Assembly: GCF_001625365.1 (NCBI RefSeq)
Contig: NZ_LJJF01000001.1
Coordinates: 3,669,001 to 3,733,000, forward strand
Direction of reading: 5' to 3'
DNA from: Streptomyces sp. MJM8645
GTDB taxonomy: Bacteria; Actinomycetota; Actinomycetes; Streptomycetales; Streptomycetaceae
DNA length: 64,000 nt
How positions within the stretch are numbered: the first letter of the stretch is position 1; every line of letters starts with the position of its first letter. The position numbers and the translations under genes are program-made. The notes below the pieces were generated by a model. That model was not told the origin of the DNA. It was given only the letters and a program-made list of their open reading frames with translations, and did no database searches. Of the stretch, positions 43,762 to 54,230 are shown in pieces.

Positions 43762-44919
43762 ATGACAGCAGCAGCCAACCAGAGCGGTCGGCGTCCCACC
43801 ACCTCACGGCGTCTGGAGCGGGCCGGCATCCGGGATGTGGCAGCAGCCGCCGGAGTGTCGATCACCACCGTCTCCGACGCGCTGAACGGAAAGGGCCGCC
43901 TGCCCGACGAGACCCGCAGCCGGGTGCGCGAGGTCGCCGAACGCCTCGGCTACCGGCCCTCCGCGGCCGCCCGCACCCTGCGCACCGGACGGTCCGGCCT
44001 GATCGGGCTGACCGTCACGACCTACGGCGAAGAACCGTTCACCTTCACGGAGTTCGCGTACTTCGCCGAGATGGCCCGGGCCGCCACCAGCGCCGCCCTC
44101 GGCCGCGGCTACGCGCTGGTGGTGCTGCCCGCCTCCTCCCGCCACGACGTCTGGGGCAACATCGCCCTGGACGGCACCGTGGTGATCGACCCGCCCGACC
44201 AGGACCCCCTGGTCAGCGAGCTGTACCGGTCCGGCGTCCCGGTCGTCAGCGACGGCAAGCCCGGCAACTGCCCGGTCACCGCCTGGGTCGACAACGACCA
44301 CGAGGCCGCCGTGCTCGGCATCCTCGACCACCTCTCCGAGGCCGGCGCCCGCCGCATCGGCCTGCTCACCGGCACCAGCACCGACACCTACACCCGGCTC
44401 TCCACCGAGGCCTACCTCGGCTGGTGCGCCAAGGTCGGCCAGGAGCCGGTCTACGAGGCCTACCCCGCGCACGACCCGGCCGCCGGCGCCGTCGCCGCCG
44501 ACCGGCTGCTCGCCCGCCCCGACCGGCCCGACGCCGTCTACGGCCTGTTCGACCCCAACGGCACCGACCTGCTCGCCGCCGCCCGCCGCTACGGCCTGCG
44601 GGTCCCCGACGACCTGCTGCTGGTCTGCTGCAGCGAGAGCGACGTCTACGCCACCACCGAACCGCCGATCACGACGCTCTCCCTCAAGCCCCGCCGGATC
44701 GGCACCACCGTGGTCAACCTGCTCATCGACGCCATCGAGGGCGTCGACTCCGGGACGGGCGTCGACATCGCCCGGCTCTTCCCGCCGCGCTTCCGCACCG
44801 CCGGCACCGGCCCGCCACCGGGCACCCTGATGCCGACCGAGCTGATCGTCCGCGCGTCCTCCCTGCGCCGGAGCCCGCGCACCACCGTCAGCCCTCCCCG
44901 ACCCCCGGGCGAGGTCTAG
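43762..44919 (+). CDS. LacI-family transcriptional regulator
   Basis: A 385-residue regulator with helix-turn-helix at about 24-70 (IRDVAAAAGVSITTVSDALNGKGRLPDETRSRV), hinge (PSAAARTLRTGRSGLIGL) and a periplasmic-binding-type sensor domain (about 75-370). The usual VSRAL of the recognition helix is VSDAL. Sensor ligand is presumably a sugar or nucleoside, not determinable. The nearest ATG with the conserved distance to the HTH was chosen; the ribosome site is weak. A candidate operator lies upstream. Confidence 0.9.
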   Translation: MTAAANQSGRRPTTSRRLERAGIRDVAAAAGVSITTVSDALNGKGRLPDETRSRVREVAERLGYRPSAAARTLRTGRSGLIGLTVTTYGEEPFTFTEFAYFAEMARAATSAALGRGYALVVLPASSRHDVWGNIALDGTVVIDPPDQDPLVSELYRSGVPVVSDGKPGNCPVTAWVDNDHEAAVLGILDHLSEAGARRIGLLTGTSTDTYTRLSTEAYLGWCAKVGQEPVYEAYPAHDPAAGAVAADRLLARPDRPDAVYGLFDPNGTDLLAAARRYGLRVPDDLLLVCCSESDVYATTEPPITTLSLKPRRIGTTVVNLLIDAIEGVDSGTGVDIARLFPPRFRTAGTGPPPGTLMPTELIVRASSLRRSPRTTVSPPRPPGEV

Positions 44920-45021
44920 ACCATACCGAGCCGGGACAAAACGGACCTTGCGGGACGGCCCGGCTGACGCTCCGGAGGATTGGATACCCACCAGGTGACG
45001 ACGCCGGGAGAGTGGTCTTCC

Positions 45022-45027
45022 TATGAT
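45022..45027 (+). promoter_or_regulatory. -10 element TATGAT for a leaderless message
   Basis: TATGAT ends seven bases before the metallophosphoesterase ATG, which has no ribosome site. The -35 element is not obvious. Confidence 0.5.
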
Positions 45028-45033
45028 GGGCGA

Positions 45034-46281
45034 ATGACACCCGAGGACCGCTTCCCCGGGCCTGAACACCCCGACTCAGGCCCCCGCCACCAGCCGGACC
45101 TCGACGTGCTGCCGTACGGCACCTACTACGAACCGGAGCCCGCCACCGGCTACCCCGGCACGCCGTACGAAGCGGAGACCTACAGCGGCTACGGCGGAGC
45201 CCGCTACCTGGAGCAGCACTGGCCCGCCGACGGGCAGGACCACACCGTGCACGCCCCGGAGAACGCCCCGGTCTTCCACCAGGACCACCCCGGTTCCCAC
45301 CAGGACCACCCCGGCTACGAGCCGACCCTGCCCGACCAGCAGTCCCCCGGCCACCAGGCCCCCGCCCACCAGGCCCCCGGCCGCGACGACCCGCCGACCA
45401 TCGAACTCGGCCCGCCGCTGCCCGACCCCTCCGCGCCCAGCTACCCGTACCCCGCCCCCGGCCCCGGCGAGCCCCCCGGCCCGCTCTACGTCGTCGGCGA
45501 CGTGCACGGCTACCTGGAGGAACTGCGCGCCGAGCTGCGCCACCAGGGCCTGATCGACGCCGAAGGCCACTGGTCCGCCGGCCGCTCCCGGATCTGGTTC
45601 CTCGGCGACTTCACCGACCGCGGCCCCGACGGCATCGGCGTCATCGACCTCGTGATGCAGCTCGCCGCCGAAGCCGCCGCCGCCGGCGGCTACTGCCGCG
45701 CCCTGATGGGCAATCACGAACTGCTCTTCCTCGGCGCCGCCCGGTACGGCGACGAACCCGTCCAGTCCACCGCCGGCACCGCCTCCTTCCTCGCCGCCTG
45801 GCGGCTCAACGGCGGCCAGCAGCACGACCTGGACCGCCTGGAGGGCCACCACATCAGCTGGCTCTCCCGGCTGCCCGCCATCGCGCTGGAGGACGGCCAC
45901 CTGCTGCTGCACTCCGACACCACCGCGTACCTGGAGTACGGCGAGTCCATCCCCGACGTCAACGACGCCGTCCACAGCCTGCTCGCCGACGAGGGCGTCG
46001 ACGAGTGGTGGGACTGCTTCCGCCGCTTCACCAAGCGCTTCGCCTTCCGCGGCGACGCCGGCCCGACCGCCGTCCACGAACTCCTCGACACCTACGGCGG
46101 CACCCGCATCGTGCACGGGCACAGCCCCATCCCGTACCTCACCGGCGCGGTGCACGCCGACGACGGCCAGCCGCCGCACATCCCCGGCCCCTACGTCTAC
46201 GCCGACGACCTCGCGGTGGCCATGGACGGCGGCGTCACCATGGAAGGGCGCCTGCTCGTCGCCCGACTCCCCGTCAACTGA
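45034..46281 (+). CDS. Metallophosphoesterase with Pro/Tyr/His-rich N-terminus
   Basis: A 415-residue protein of the calcineurin/PP1-like phosphoesterase family. The enzyme domain (about 150-410) shows the dimetal motifs GDVHGYLEE, GDFTDRGPDG, MGNHELLFLG and IVHGHSPIPYL. The first 145 residues are low complexity (Pro, Tyr, His, Gly) with short repeats such as HQDHPG and HQAPG; no TM segment. Substrate could be a phosphoprotein or a nucleotide. Its start is likely leaderless. Single gene. Confidence 0.88.
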   Translation: MTPEDRFPGPEHPDSGPRHQPDLDVLPYGTYYEPEPATGYPGTPYEAETYSGYGGARYLEQHWPADGQDHTVHAPENAPVFHQDHPGSHQDHPGYEPTLPDQQSPGHQAPAHQAPGRDDPPTIELGPPLPDPSAPSYPYPAPGPGEPPGPLYVVGDVHGYLEELRAELRHQGLIDAEGHWSAGRSRIWFLGDFTDRGPDGIGVIDLVMQLAAEAAAAGGYCRALMGNHELLFLGAARYGDEPVQSTAGTASFLAAWRLNGGQQHDLDRLEGHHISWLSRLPAIALEDGHLLLHSDTTAYLEYGESIPDVNDAVHSLLADEGVDEWWDCFRRFTKRFAFRGDAGPTAVHELLDTYGGTRIVHGHSPIPYLTGAVHADDGQPPHIPGPYVYADDLAVAMDGGVTMEGRLLVARLPVN

Positions 46282-46500
46282 GGCCCGCAGGCCAGGGTCG
46301 GTCGAACGGGCGTTCCCGGCGCCCGGGCCGCCGCACGCGCGCGGGCCGGGGCGCGAAATTCCGGAAACCGACTGTCAGCACGGCCGCGCCCGCCCCTACC
46401 ATGAGGCACACCACACCCGGCCGCCCGTCCGGCGGCCCGCCTCCGCGCCCGTTTCGGCGCCCCTGAGGGTCCCGCGGCCCCTGGGGCGGAGCGAACCGGG

Positions 46501-47355
46501 GTGCGCATGAACGGGGTCCCCATGTCCAACCCCCCGCCGCTGCTCGCCGAGGACCGCCCGGAATACGAGCGCCTCCTCGCCGAAGCCCTGCGCGACCGCA
46601 CCGTCCTCACCGCCCTGCGCGCCCCCGGCGCGCTCACCACCGACCAGCTGCGCATCCGCGCCCTGCGCGACGCCGACGCCATCGCCGCCGCGGCCGCCAC
46701 CGAGTACACGCACTACACCCGGCTGCGCGAGACCCTGCGCACCACACCCCCGCCGCCCCCGGGCGCCGAACCCATCGCCCCCGGACTGCTCACCCAACTG
46801 CGCTCCGCCAACGGCGGCGCCGGGCTCTTCCCCGTCCTCACCGTGCTCACCCCGGTCCTCGCCTGGACCGCCGCCCTCGTCCTGCTGCTCATCGGCTACC
46901 TGCTGCGCGCCGCCAACCCCGACCTCACCCTCGCCCGCAGCCTCGTCACCGCCGGCTGGGTCGCCCTCGCCGCCGGAGTCGCCGCGATGGCCATCGGCAT
47001 CATCGGACTCGTCCTCACCGCCATACGCGACGGCGGCGCCGCCGCCCCGGCCGGCACCGACCCCGAACTCGCCGCCGAACTCGCCGACGCCCGCCGCGAA
47101 TGGCGCACCGCGCTGCGCGACCGCGGCCTGCTCCCCTACCTGCACACCCACCTGCCCGCCGTCCCCGCCGGCGCCCCCGACTTCACCAGCCCGGGGTACA
47201 CCTCACCCGACTTCTCCAGCCCGGGCCCCGTCCCCACCGCCGACTACACCTCGCCCGACTTCACCAGCCCCGGCACCGTCCCCACCCCGGCCCCCGACTT
47301 CACCGCCCCCGGCTACACCAGCCCCGCCTTCACCAGCCCCGACGACGTCACCTGA
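46501..47355 (+). CDS. Two-helix membrane protein with TSP-repeat tail
   Basis: A 284-residue protein. Residues 10-85 form a charged helical region (RPEYERLLAEALRDRTVLTALRA). Two TM helices at about 115-140 and 155-180, then a short helix. The tail (about 222-284) repeats units of the type DFTSPGYTSPDFSSPG about eight times. GTG at 46501 has GGAG eight bases upstream; ATGs at 46507 and 46522 are alternatives. The last 43 bases overlap the convergent gene at 47313. Family not recognised. Confidence 0.7.
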   Translation: MRMNGVPMSNPPPLLAEDRPEYERLLAEALRDRTVLTALRAPGALTTDQLRIRALRDADAIAAAAATEYTHYTRLRETLRTTPPPPPGAEPIAPGLLTQLRSANGGAGLFPVLTVLTPVLAWTAALVLLLIGYLLRAANPDLTLARSLVTAGWVALAAGVAAMAIGIIGLVLTAIRDGGAAAPAGTDPELAAELADARREWRTALRDRGLLPYLHTHLPAVPAGAPDFTSPGYTSPDFSSPGPVPTADYTSPDFTSPGTVPTPAPDFTAPGYTSPAFTSPDDVT

Positions 47356-47804
47356 ACACCGGACACCGGCGGCCGCCCGCCCAGCAGCCGCTCGCCCAGC
47401 GCCCGCTGGCCGCGCGCGAGCCACCCCACCGGCCAGCGCAGCAGCACGTACAGGCAGAGCCCCCAGCCGGCCGCGTGCACCGCCCACACCCCGGCCATGG
47501 TCGGGCCGCCCCAGGCCTGGTGGTAGTCCGTGTCCAGGTACCAGACCGGGTACCCGAAGTTCCGCACCGAGTTGAAGAGCGAGTACCCCACCAGCAGGAA
47601 CGCCGCCGCGTCCAACGGCAACCCGAGCGCCGCCCGCCCCAGCACCCGGCCACCGGTCCAGCCCCGGCCCCCGGACACCCACGCCTGCCACCGCGCGGCC
47701 CGACCGGGCCGGCCGGCGAGCACCAGCGCCGCCCCCACCACCCCGGCCGGCAACGCCAGGAAGGCCCGGGCGGCGGTGCTGGTCTGACGGCGGATCGCGG
47801 ACAT
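47313..47804 (-). CDS. Small membrane protein, four predicted helices
   Basis: A 163-residue membrane protein with helices at about 14-33, 56-80 (LDAAAFLLVGYSLFNSVRNFGYPVWYL) and 90-122. The NFGYPVWYLDTDYHQAWGG loop is likely outside. The ATG at 47804 has AGGAG seven bases upstream. The 3' end overlaps the repeat tail of the convergent gene by 43 bases. Family not recognised, though hydrophobic pattern and ribosome site support it. Confidence 0.7.
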   Translation of the reverse strand: MSAIRRQTSTAARAFLALPAGVVGAALVLAGRPGRAARWQAWVSGGRGWTGGRVLGRAALGLPLDAAAFLLVGYSLFNSVRNFGYPVWYLDTDYHQAWGGPTMAGVWAVHAAGWGLCLYVLLRWPVGWLARGQRALGERLLGGRPPVSGVQVTSSGLVKAGLV

Positions 47805-47930
47805 CTTCGGGCTCCTCACCCTCGTTCGGCTGTTGGCCTCACCCTCCCGTGACACCGACCGGGCGGTCGTCACACCACGGGGCCGGATCAACCGTCATAC
47901 CCCGGTACGACGTCCGGTGGTGCGCCGCTG

Positions 47931-47948
47931 CTCCCCCGCACGGGGGAG
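47931..47948 (-). terminator. Short hairpin after DUF5994 gene
   Basis: Seven-base arms CTCCCCC and GGGGGAG with a four-base loop, about 70 bases after the stop at 48017. Confidence 0.5.
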
Positions 47949-48016
47949 CCGGTTCCCCCCGGGTGCAGACCGTCGTCTTCCGGCTCGGTTCACCGGGTGC
48001 CGGTGGGCAACAGCCG

Positions 48017-48502
48017 TCAGGAGGTCAGCAGTTCGGCCGCCGGGGTGTGGTTCCCGGTCGCGGACGCCCCCGCCATCGCCGTGGAGGCCTTCTCCGGGTC
48101 GGTACGGGGCGGCACCACCAGGAGGAGGAAGTGGTCCTGGAATCCCCGGGTGACGCTGATGGTCGCGTGGCTGCTGGTGAGCCAGTTGACCCTGATCAGG
48201 AGGCCGTTCACCACGACGGACCGGGGCACGCCGTCCCAGGCCGAGGTGTCGAGGCCCACCCGGATGATGCGCCCCAGGTGGGCGCCGAGCGCGGTGACCA
48301 AGTCCGGCAGTTCGGCCAGCACCCGGTTCGAACGCGGCCACCAGGCGCCGTCGAAGACCCCGCCCCGCGACATCGTCGGCTCCAGCACCAGACGTGGCAG
48401 CAACGGGACGCCGGGCACGGACCACGGCCCGGGGGTGGCGGGAACAGGGAGGGGGATCGGCAGCATCAGAAGCCGCCCGTCCGGTCCGCAGGGACCTGTC
48501 AT
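48017..48502 (-). CDS. DUF5994 family protein
   Basis: A 161-residue protein with the DUF5994 pattern: LVLEPTMSRGGVFDGAWWPRSNRVLAELPDLVTAL, then GRIIRVGLDTSAWDG, VNWLTSSHATISVTRG and LLLVVPPRTDPEKASTAM. Function of the family is unknown; it is widespread in streptomycetes. The start at 48502 is convenient but a start at 48466 (MLPIPLPVP) is equally possible. Divergent from the CBS-domain gene. Confidence 0.82.
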   Translation of the reverse strand: MTGPCGPDGRLLMLPIPLPVPATPGPWSVPGVPLLPRLVLEPTMSRGGVFDGAWWPRSNRVLAELPDLVTALGAHLGRIIRVGLDTSAWDGVPRSVVVNGLLIRVNWLTSSHATISVTRGFQDHFLLLVVPPRTDPEKASTAMAGASATGNHTPAAELLTS

Positions 48503-48713
48503 GACCTAGGGCGACACCAGCGCCGGTACCGGTATACGGAATGTCCTCGGTTGTCTCCCAACGGTACTCCGCGGCACCCTCCGACGGGCCTCCCGTCACG
48601 GGAGTACGCTCGAAGACATCCAGGGCATTCCGCATCCCGGTACCCGTTCCGGCTTCGTTCTGGGTGAAGGGTCGTCCGAGCCGTTCCGGCCGGGCACCCG
48701 GGGACGGGAAGCG

Positions 48714-49154
48714 GTGACCACCATGACCACTCACGCCCCGCAGGCGGCACGCACCGGTCACGGCCTCACGGTCGCCGACGCGATGGAGCCCTGCGAGTAC
48801 CAGATAGCCGACGACAGCACCGTCGACCAGGCCAACGACATCCTGCGCGGCGCCCACGTCGAGTACCTGCTCGTCCGCGACCACGACGGCCGGTGCGAGG
48901 GGCTGGTCACCCGCACCGGGCTCCACACCTTCCTGGAGCACCCCCGGACCACCGAGCGGACCTCGATCGGCGCCACCGTGCACCAGCGCGGCCCGTTCGC
49001 CTGGCCGGCCCTGGGCCTGGCCCTGGCCGCGATCACGATGCGGATCAAACGCATGGCGGTCTGGCCCGTCGTCGACGACGACGGCTACATCCTCGGCATC
49101 CTCACCGCCGACCGCGCCACCGGCCTCCTCGAACCCGCCGCCGTCCTCGCCTGA
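48714..49154 (+). CDS. Two-CBS-domain protein
   Basis: A 146-residue protein with a pair of CBS motifs: TVADAMEPCEYQIADDSTVDQANDILRGAHVEYLLVRDHDGRCEGLVTR, and a second at the C-terminus, RMAVWPVVDDDGYILGILTADRATGLL. CBS pairs bind adenosine nucleotides to regulate partners. There is no attached enzyme. The start is GTG at 48714 with GGGAAG, or ATG at 48723. Convergent with vapC. Confidence 0.8.
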   Translation: MTTMTTHAPQAARTGHGLTVADAMEPCEYQIADDSTVDQANDILRGAHVEYLLVRDHDGRCEGLVTRTGLHTFLEHPRTTERTSIGATVHQRGPFAWPALGLALAAITMRIKRMAVWPVVDDDGYILGILTADRATGLLEPAAVLA

Positions 49155-49199
49155 CCCGCACCGCACCGACGAAGGCACCGCTGAGGCGCGCTGCTCCGG

Positions 49200-49607
49200 C
49201 TAGGGGCCGATCGAGGCGAAGACCTCGATGTCGCACTTCGCCGCGCCGCTGCGCCTGATCCTCGCGTCACTGGTGATCAGCGGTGCGCCGAGGGCCTCCG
49301 CCAGGGCGACGTACTGGGCGTCGTAGGCGCTGAGGTTGGCATGCAGCTTCTTCACCCTGTCCCAGAACGCCAGCGTCTCCCGCTTGGCGATGGGAAGGAT
49401 CCGGTAGGCGGCGACCGCTCGTTCCACTTCCCGCTCGGTCAGCTTGCCGCCCCGCTGCATGCCGAGAAGGGCCGACTGGATCTCGTAGTCCAGGAGGGTG
49501 GGGGCGTAGACGTCCCCCGCTGCGGCCACCCGGCCCCGGACGAGTTCTCCGTCCGGGCCGTGCGCCGTGAGGACCAGGACCAGGGCGGAACAGTCGATGA
49601 CGATCAA
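49200..49607 (-). CDS. vapC: VapC-type PIN-domain toxin
   Basis: A 135-residue PIN-domain RNase toxin. Acidic metal-binding residues are seen in VIDCSALVLVL (N-terminal Asp), LLDYEIQSALLG (Glu), and LSAYDAQYVALAEALGAPLITSDARI (Asp pair). The start is TTG at 49607, overlapping the antitoxin stop as TTGA; no ATG or GTG fits the conserved N-terminus. Translation would be coupled to VapB, keeping toxin below antitoxin. The target RNA is unknown. Confidence 0.85.
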   Translation of the reverse strand: MIVIDCSALVLVLTAHGPDGELVRGRVAAAGDVYAPTLLDYEIQSALLGMQRGGKLTEREVERAVAAYRILPIAKRETLAFWDRVKKLHANLSAYDAQYVALAEALGAPLITSDARIRRSGAAKCDIEVFASIGP

Positions 49608-49834
49608 CGCCCGGCTCGCCCCTCGTCGATGGCCGCGACGACGTCGGCGGCACTGACGCGGGCGGTGGTCTCGCGGTCCAGCCGCGCCATCATCTCCGCC
49701 ATCGTGGGCCTGGACGTCTCCCTGGCGATCAGGTCCTGCATGAACGCCTGCAGCGACTGGCCGGCCTGGGCGGCGCGGACCTTCAGAGTCTGGATCTGGT
49801 CGTCCGGGACGTCCCGGATGGTGAGCGCTGTCAT
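49604..49834 (-). CDS. vapB: VapB-type antitoxin
   Basis: A 76-residue antitoxin. The N-terminus (MTALTIRDVPDDQIQTLKVRAAQAGQSLQAFMQDLIARE) is a ribbon-helix-helix DNA-binding fold of the FitA/VapB type; the C-terminus (VVAAIDEGRAGR) would wrap the toxin. It has no ribosome site; TAGAAT (49841-49846) ends six bases before the ATG, so the message is probably leaderless. An inverted repeat across the promoter is the likely autoregulatory site. Confidence 0.85.
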   Translation of the reverse strand: MTALTIRDVPDDQIQTLKVRAAQAGQSLQAFMQDLIARETSRPTMAEMMARLDRETTARVSAADVVAAIDEGRAGR

Positions 49835-49835
49835 G

Positions 49836-49870
49836 TCTGCATTCTAGCGCCGATGACTGCACAATGCAGA
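49836..49870 (-). promoter_or_regulatory. vapBC promoter with inverted-repeat operator
   Basis: TCTGCATT (49836-49843) and AATGCAGA (49863-49870) form a perfect eight-base inverted repeat, centres 27 bases apart, bracketing the -10 TAGAAT. Placement suits VapBC-mediated repression of its own promoter. Confidence 0.6.
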
Positions 49871-49897
49871 TATCCAAGCCCGGGCTGTTCGACCGCC

Positions 49898-49927
49898 GAG
49901 CCCTCCCCCGCATCCGGGGGAGGGCTC
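49898..49927 (-). terminator. Hairpin terminator after thiC
   Basis: Twelve-base arms GAGCCCTCCCCC and GGGGGAGGGCTC, six-base loop, 17 bases after the thiC stop. Confidence 0.8.
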
Positions 49928-49943
49928 GCCGTGCGCGGCAGCC

Positions 49944-51827
<1,884 letters not shown>

Positions 51828-51828
51828 T

Positions 51829-51940
51829 CAAACTCCCTACGCCGGCATTACCCGGTCAGGTTCCTGCGGTCGACGCAGCCGTCGGTCCGTCCGTCGACGT
51901 TCCGGTCAGCGCCCTCTCAGCCCGGTGCTCCGAGCTCCCG
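51829..51940 (-). promoter_or_regulatory. TPP (THI-box) riboswitch of thiC
   Basis: In the thiC leader: CTGAGAGGGC (complement of 51911-51919), ACCTGACCGGGTAATGCCGGCG (complement of 51843-51863), then GTAGGGAGTT before the start. GAGCTC on the 5' side can pair with GAGTTT on the 3' side to form P1. Binding of thiamine pyrophosphate would reduce thiC expression. Confidence 0.95.
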
Positions 51941-52047
51941 CGTCGGCAGGCGGTGTTGCCTGCACATGACGCCCAACACCGTAGCGAGCCGATCGCCGCA
52001 GGTCCAGCACGCCTCCGGCCGGCCGGACGCCGCGCCGGGAACGCCGA

Positions 52048-52079
52048 AGGCCCGGCCCCCCGTCCAGGGAGCCGGGCCT
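52048..52079 (-). terminator. Hairpin terminator after DUF5326 gene
   Basis: Nine-base arms AGGCCCGGC and GCCGGGCCT with a 14-base loop, 11 bases after the stop at 52091. Confidence 0.6.
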
Positions 52080-52090
52080 CGGGCGGTTGC

Positions 52091-52291
52091 TCAGCCCTTG
52101 GCGGCCTTCTTCACCAGGACCACCACGGCGGCGGCGATGCCGGCGACGACCAGCACCTTGATCATGATGCTCAGCAGGGCGCCGACGACACCGAAGACGA
52201 ATCCCACGATGTTCCAGAGCAGCACCAGGACCAGCACCGGGATGACGATGTTCCGCACCCAGGAGGGCAGCGACTTCCAGAGCTCAGCCAT
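52091..52291 (-). CDS. DUF5326 small membrane protein
   Basis: A 66-residue protein beginning MAELWKSLPSWVRNIVIPV with two closely spaced hydrophobic helices (about 12-32 and 37-58) and a KKAAKG end. It matches the DUF5326 family of streptomycetes, role unknown. The ATG at 52291 has AAGGAA upstream. It lies between thiC and tenA, all facing left, with its own terminator. Confidence 0.82.
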   Translation of the reverse strand: MAELWKSLPSWVRNIVIPVLVLVLLWNIVGFVFGVVGALLSIMIKVLVVAGIAAAVVVLVKKAAKG

Positions 52292-52507
52292 GACCGTTCC
52301 TTCTCTCCCCGTGGGGTCGGCTGCCGTCCGGTGCCGCATCCCGCTTGCTTTCGGTACTTCGATCGTACGGGGACACGAGTGCCGGAACGAGGCCCGATGG
52401 CCCGGAGAGAACCCCTAGATCACCCCGACCCGGGGCCCCGGGGAGACCCGGGTACGGGCCTCGGGGACGACCCCCGGGAAGGGCGCCGCACCCCCTGCGA
52501 CCAGCGG

Positions 52508-53176
52508 TCAGACCGGCCAGCGCTCGCCGCGCCAGGCGGCGTCCCAGAACATCCACTCGTAGCGCGAGGTGGTCGTGAAGTGCTCGACGACCCGGCGCCG
52601 TTCGGCCGGGGAGATCTCCTCGCCGAGGCGGTCGGTGAGCGCCAGCACCCGGCGGACGACGGACTGGAACGCCTCGTCGCCGTAGGTGGCGATCCACTTG
52701 GCGTACAGCGGGTCGGGGGAGCCCTGGGCGAGCAGCGCCTCGCCGACCCGGGCGTAGATCCAGTAGCAGGGCAGCACCGCGCCGACGGCCTCGGCGAAGG
52801 AGCCGCCGTAGACGGTGGCCAGCAGGTAGCTGGTGTAGGCCCGGGTGGTGGGCAGCACCGGTTCGGCGGCGGCCTGCTCGGCGCTGCCGCCGAAGGCGGT
52901 CAGGAACTCGGCGTGCATGCCCTGTTCGGCGGCCAGCGCGCCGACCGCGTCGTCGGCGAAGGCCCGCACGTCCTCCTCGCCGGGCGCCTTGGCGGCGCAG
53001 ACGGCGAGCGCGCGGGCGTAGTCGCGCAGGTAGTGCGAGTCCTGGACGACGAAGTGGCGGAAGGCCGCACGCGGCAGGGTGCCGTCGGTGAGGCCGCCGA
53101 TGAAGGGGTGGGCGAGGATCTCGGCGTACACCGGCTCGATGGCCGCCCAGAGTTCTTCCGTCAGGCTCTTGCTCAT
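52508..53176 (-). CDS. tenA: TenA-family thiaminase II
   Basis: A 222-residue all-helical enzyme that salvages the pyrimidine of degraded thiamine (aminopyrimidine aminohydrolase). Seen: the catalytic-Cys block AVLPCYWIYARVGE, HPFIGGLTDGTLP near the start, FVVQDSHYLRDYARAL, and the Glu block YEWMFWDAAW at the end. Its nearness to thiC supports a thiamine role. Confidence 0.93.
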   Translation of the reverse strand: MSKSLTEELWAAIEPVYAEILAHPFIGGLTDGTLPRAAFRHFVVQDSHYLRDYARALAVCAAKAPGEEDVRAFADDAVGALAAEQGMHAEFLTAFGGSAEQAAAEPVLPTTRAYTSYLLATVYGGSFAEAVGAVLPCYWIYARVGEALLAQGSPDPLYAKWIATYGDEAFQSVVRRVLALTDRLGEEISPAERRRVVEHFTTTSRYEWMFWDAAWRGERWPV

Positions 53177-53242
53177 GCCCAGGACCCTAGACGGTCTGCC
53201 CCAAGCCGGTCTCCGGTCGGCCCCCGGCAGGTCCGCAGACGG

Positions 53243-53560
53243 TCAGCCCTCGGGCGGGGAGAACACCACCAGGACCCGCAGCTCCTCGGTGACGTGGTGG
53301 AAGCGGTGCTCGGTGCCGGCCGGGACGTAGACGACGGTGCCGCGCCCGACCGTGGCGGTCTCGGCGCCGACGGTCAGTTCGGCGCGGCCGCTGATCACCT
53401 GGTAGATCTCGTCCTGGTCGTGCGCGGTCTGCGGGTCGGTGTCGCCGGGGGAGAGCGCGTAGAGCCCGGCGGACATCCGCGGTTCGCGCAGGAAGCGCAG
53501 GTACGCGCCGTCGTTCGCCGCGCGTTCGACGTCCAGTTCGTCCAACCGGAACAGCTTCAC
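53243..53560 (-). CDS. Small cupin-domain protein
   Basis: A 105-residue single-cupin protein. Motif 1 is DPQTAHDQDEIYQVISGRAEL and motif 2 PAGTEHRFHHVTEELRVL, with His, Glu and His positioned to bind a metal. The GTG start at 53560 has AGGAGG nine bases upstream. Downstream of nothing else on its strand for 66 bases until tenA; may be co-transcribed with it. Catalytic role unknown. Confidence 0.85.
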   Translation of the reverse strand: MKLFRLDELDVERAANDGAYLRFLREPRMSAGLYALSPGDTDPQTAHDQDEIYQVISGRAELTVGAETATVGRGTVVYVPAGTEHRFHHVTEELRVLVVFSPPEG

Positions 53561-53713
53561 CGCTGCTCCCCTCCTTCGTCCATCCACCGTGCGGGCCACG
53601 GGCATTCAACACCACGGGCGCCGGACCGGGGGCGCCAAGATGTCCGGCGGGAGCGCCAACATGTCCGAGGAGAGCTTCCCCCGGGGCGGCGGGGCCTGCC
53701 AGGCTTGGGCGTC

Positions 53714-54094
53714 ATGAAGGGTTTCCTCATCAAGACAGTGATCAACGCGGTGGCCATCTGGGTCGCCGCCTGGATCGTCAACGGTATCCAACTCGCGAGC
53801 GGCAAGGCCGACCTGGGACACAAGGCCCTGACGGTGGTCGCCGTCGCCGTGGTCTTCGGCCTGGTCAACTTCCTGATCAAGCCGCTGGTCAAGCTGTTCT
53901 CGTTCCCGCTGTTCATCCTCACCCTGGGGCTGATCACCTTCGTGATCAACGCCCTGATGCTGTGGCTGACCTCCTGGGCCGCGGGCAAGCTGCACCTGGA
54001 CTTCAACGTCACGGGCTTCGTGCCGGCGCTGCTCGGCTCGCTGATCATCAGCCTGGTCTCGTGGGGGCTGCACCTGGCCCTGGACGACGACTGA
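53714..54094 (+). CDS. Phage-holin-like (PF04020-type) membrane protein
   Basis: A 126-residue protein with four helices: KTVINAVAIWVAAWIVNGI, ALTVVAVAVVFGLVNFLIKPLVK, FPLFILTLGLITFVINALMLWL and FVPALLGSLIISLVSWGLHLAL. It matches the phage holin family 4/YvlD-type small membrane proteins common in bacterial chromosomes; holin activity is not implied. No ribosome site; may be leaderless. Confidence 0.88.
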   Translation: MKGFLIKTVINAVAIWVAAWIVNGIQLASGKADLGHKALTVVAVAVVFGLVNFLIKPLVKLFSFPLFILTLGLITFVINALMLWLTSWAAGKLHLDFNVTGFVPALLGSLIISLVSWGLHLALDDD

Positions 54095-54162
54095 CCTCGG
54101 CCGTGGCCGGGCACCGACTGGCCGAACCCGACCTGGCCGGTCACCGACCGGCCGAACACGAG

Positions 54163-54202
54163 AGGGGCCCGCGCCCGGGTGGTTCACCCGGCGCGGGCCC
54201 CT
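54163..54202. terminator. Bidirectional hairpin terminator
   Basis: Twelve-base outer arms AGGGGCCCGCGC and GCGCGGGCCCCT with further internal pairing, between the convergent holin-like gene and ssgA. Confidence 0.8.
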
Positions 54203-54230
54203 TCGTCGGTGGCGGCGGCGCGGCCACCGC

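Noticed and set aside
47100..47852. Plus-strand frame rich in Pro/Arg
   Set aside because: Out-of-frame shadow of the TSP-repeat gene and the convergent membrane gene.
53714..54094. Prophage remnant because of the holin-like gene
   Set aside because: No other phage genes nearby; this family is widespread as ordinary chromosomal membrane proteins.
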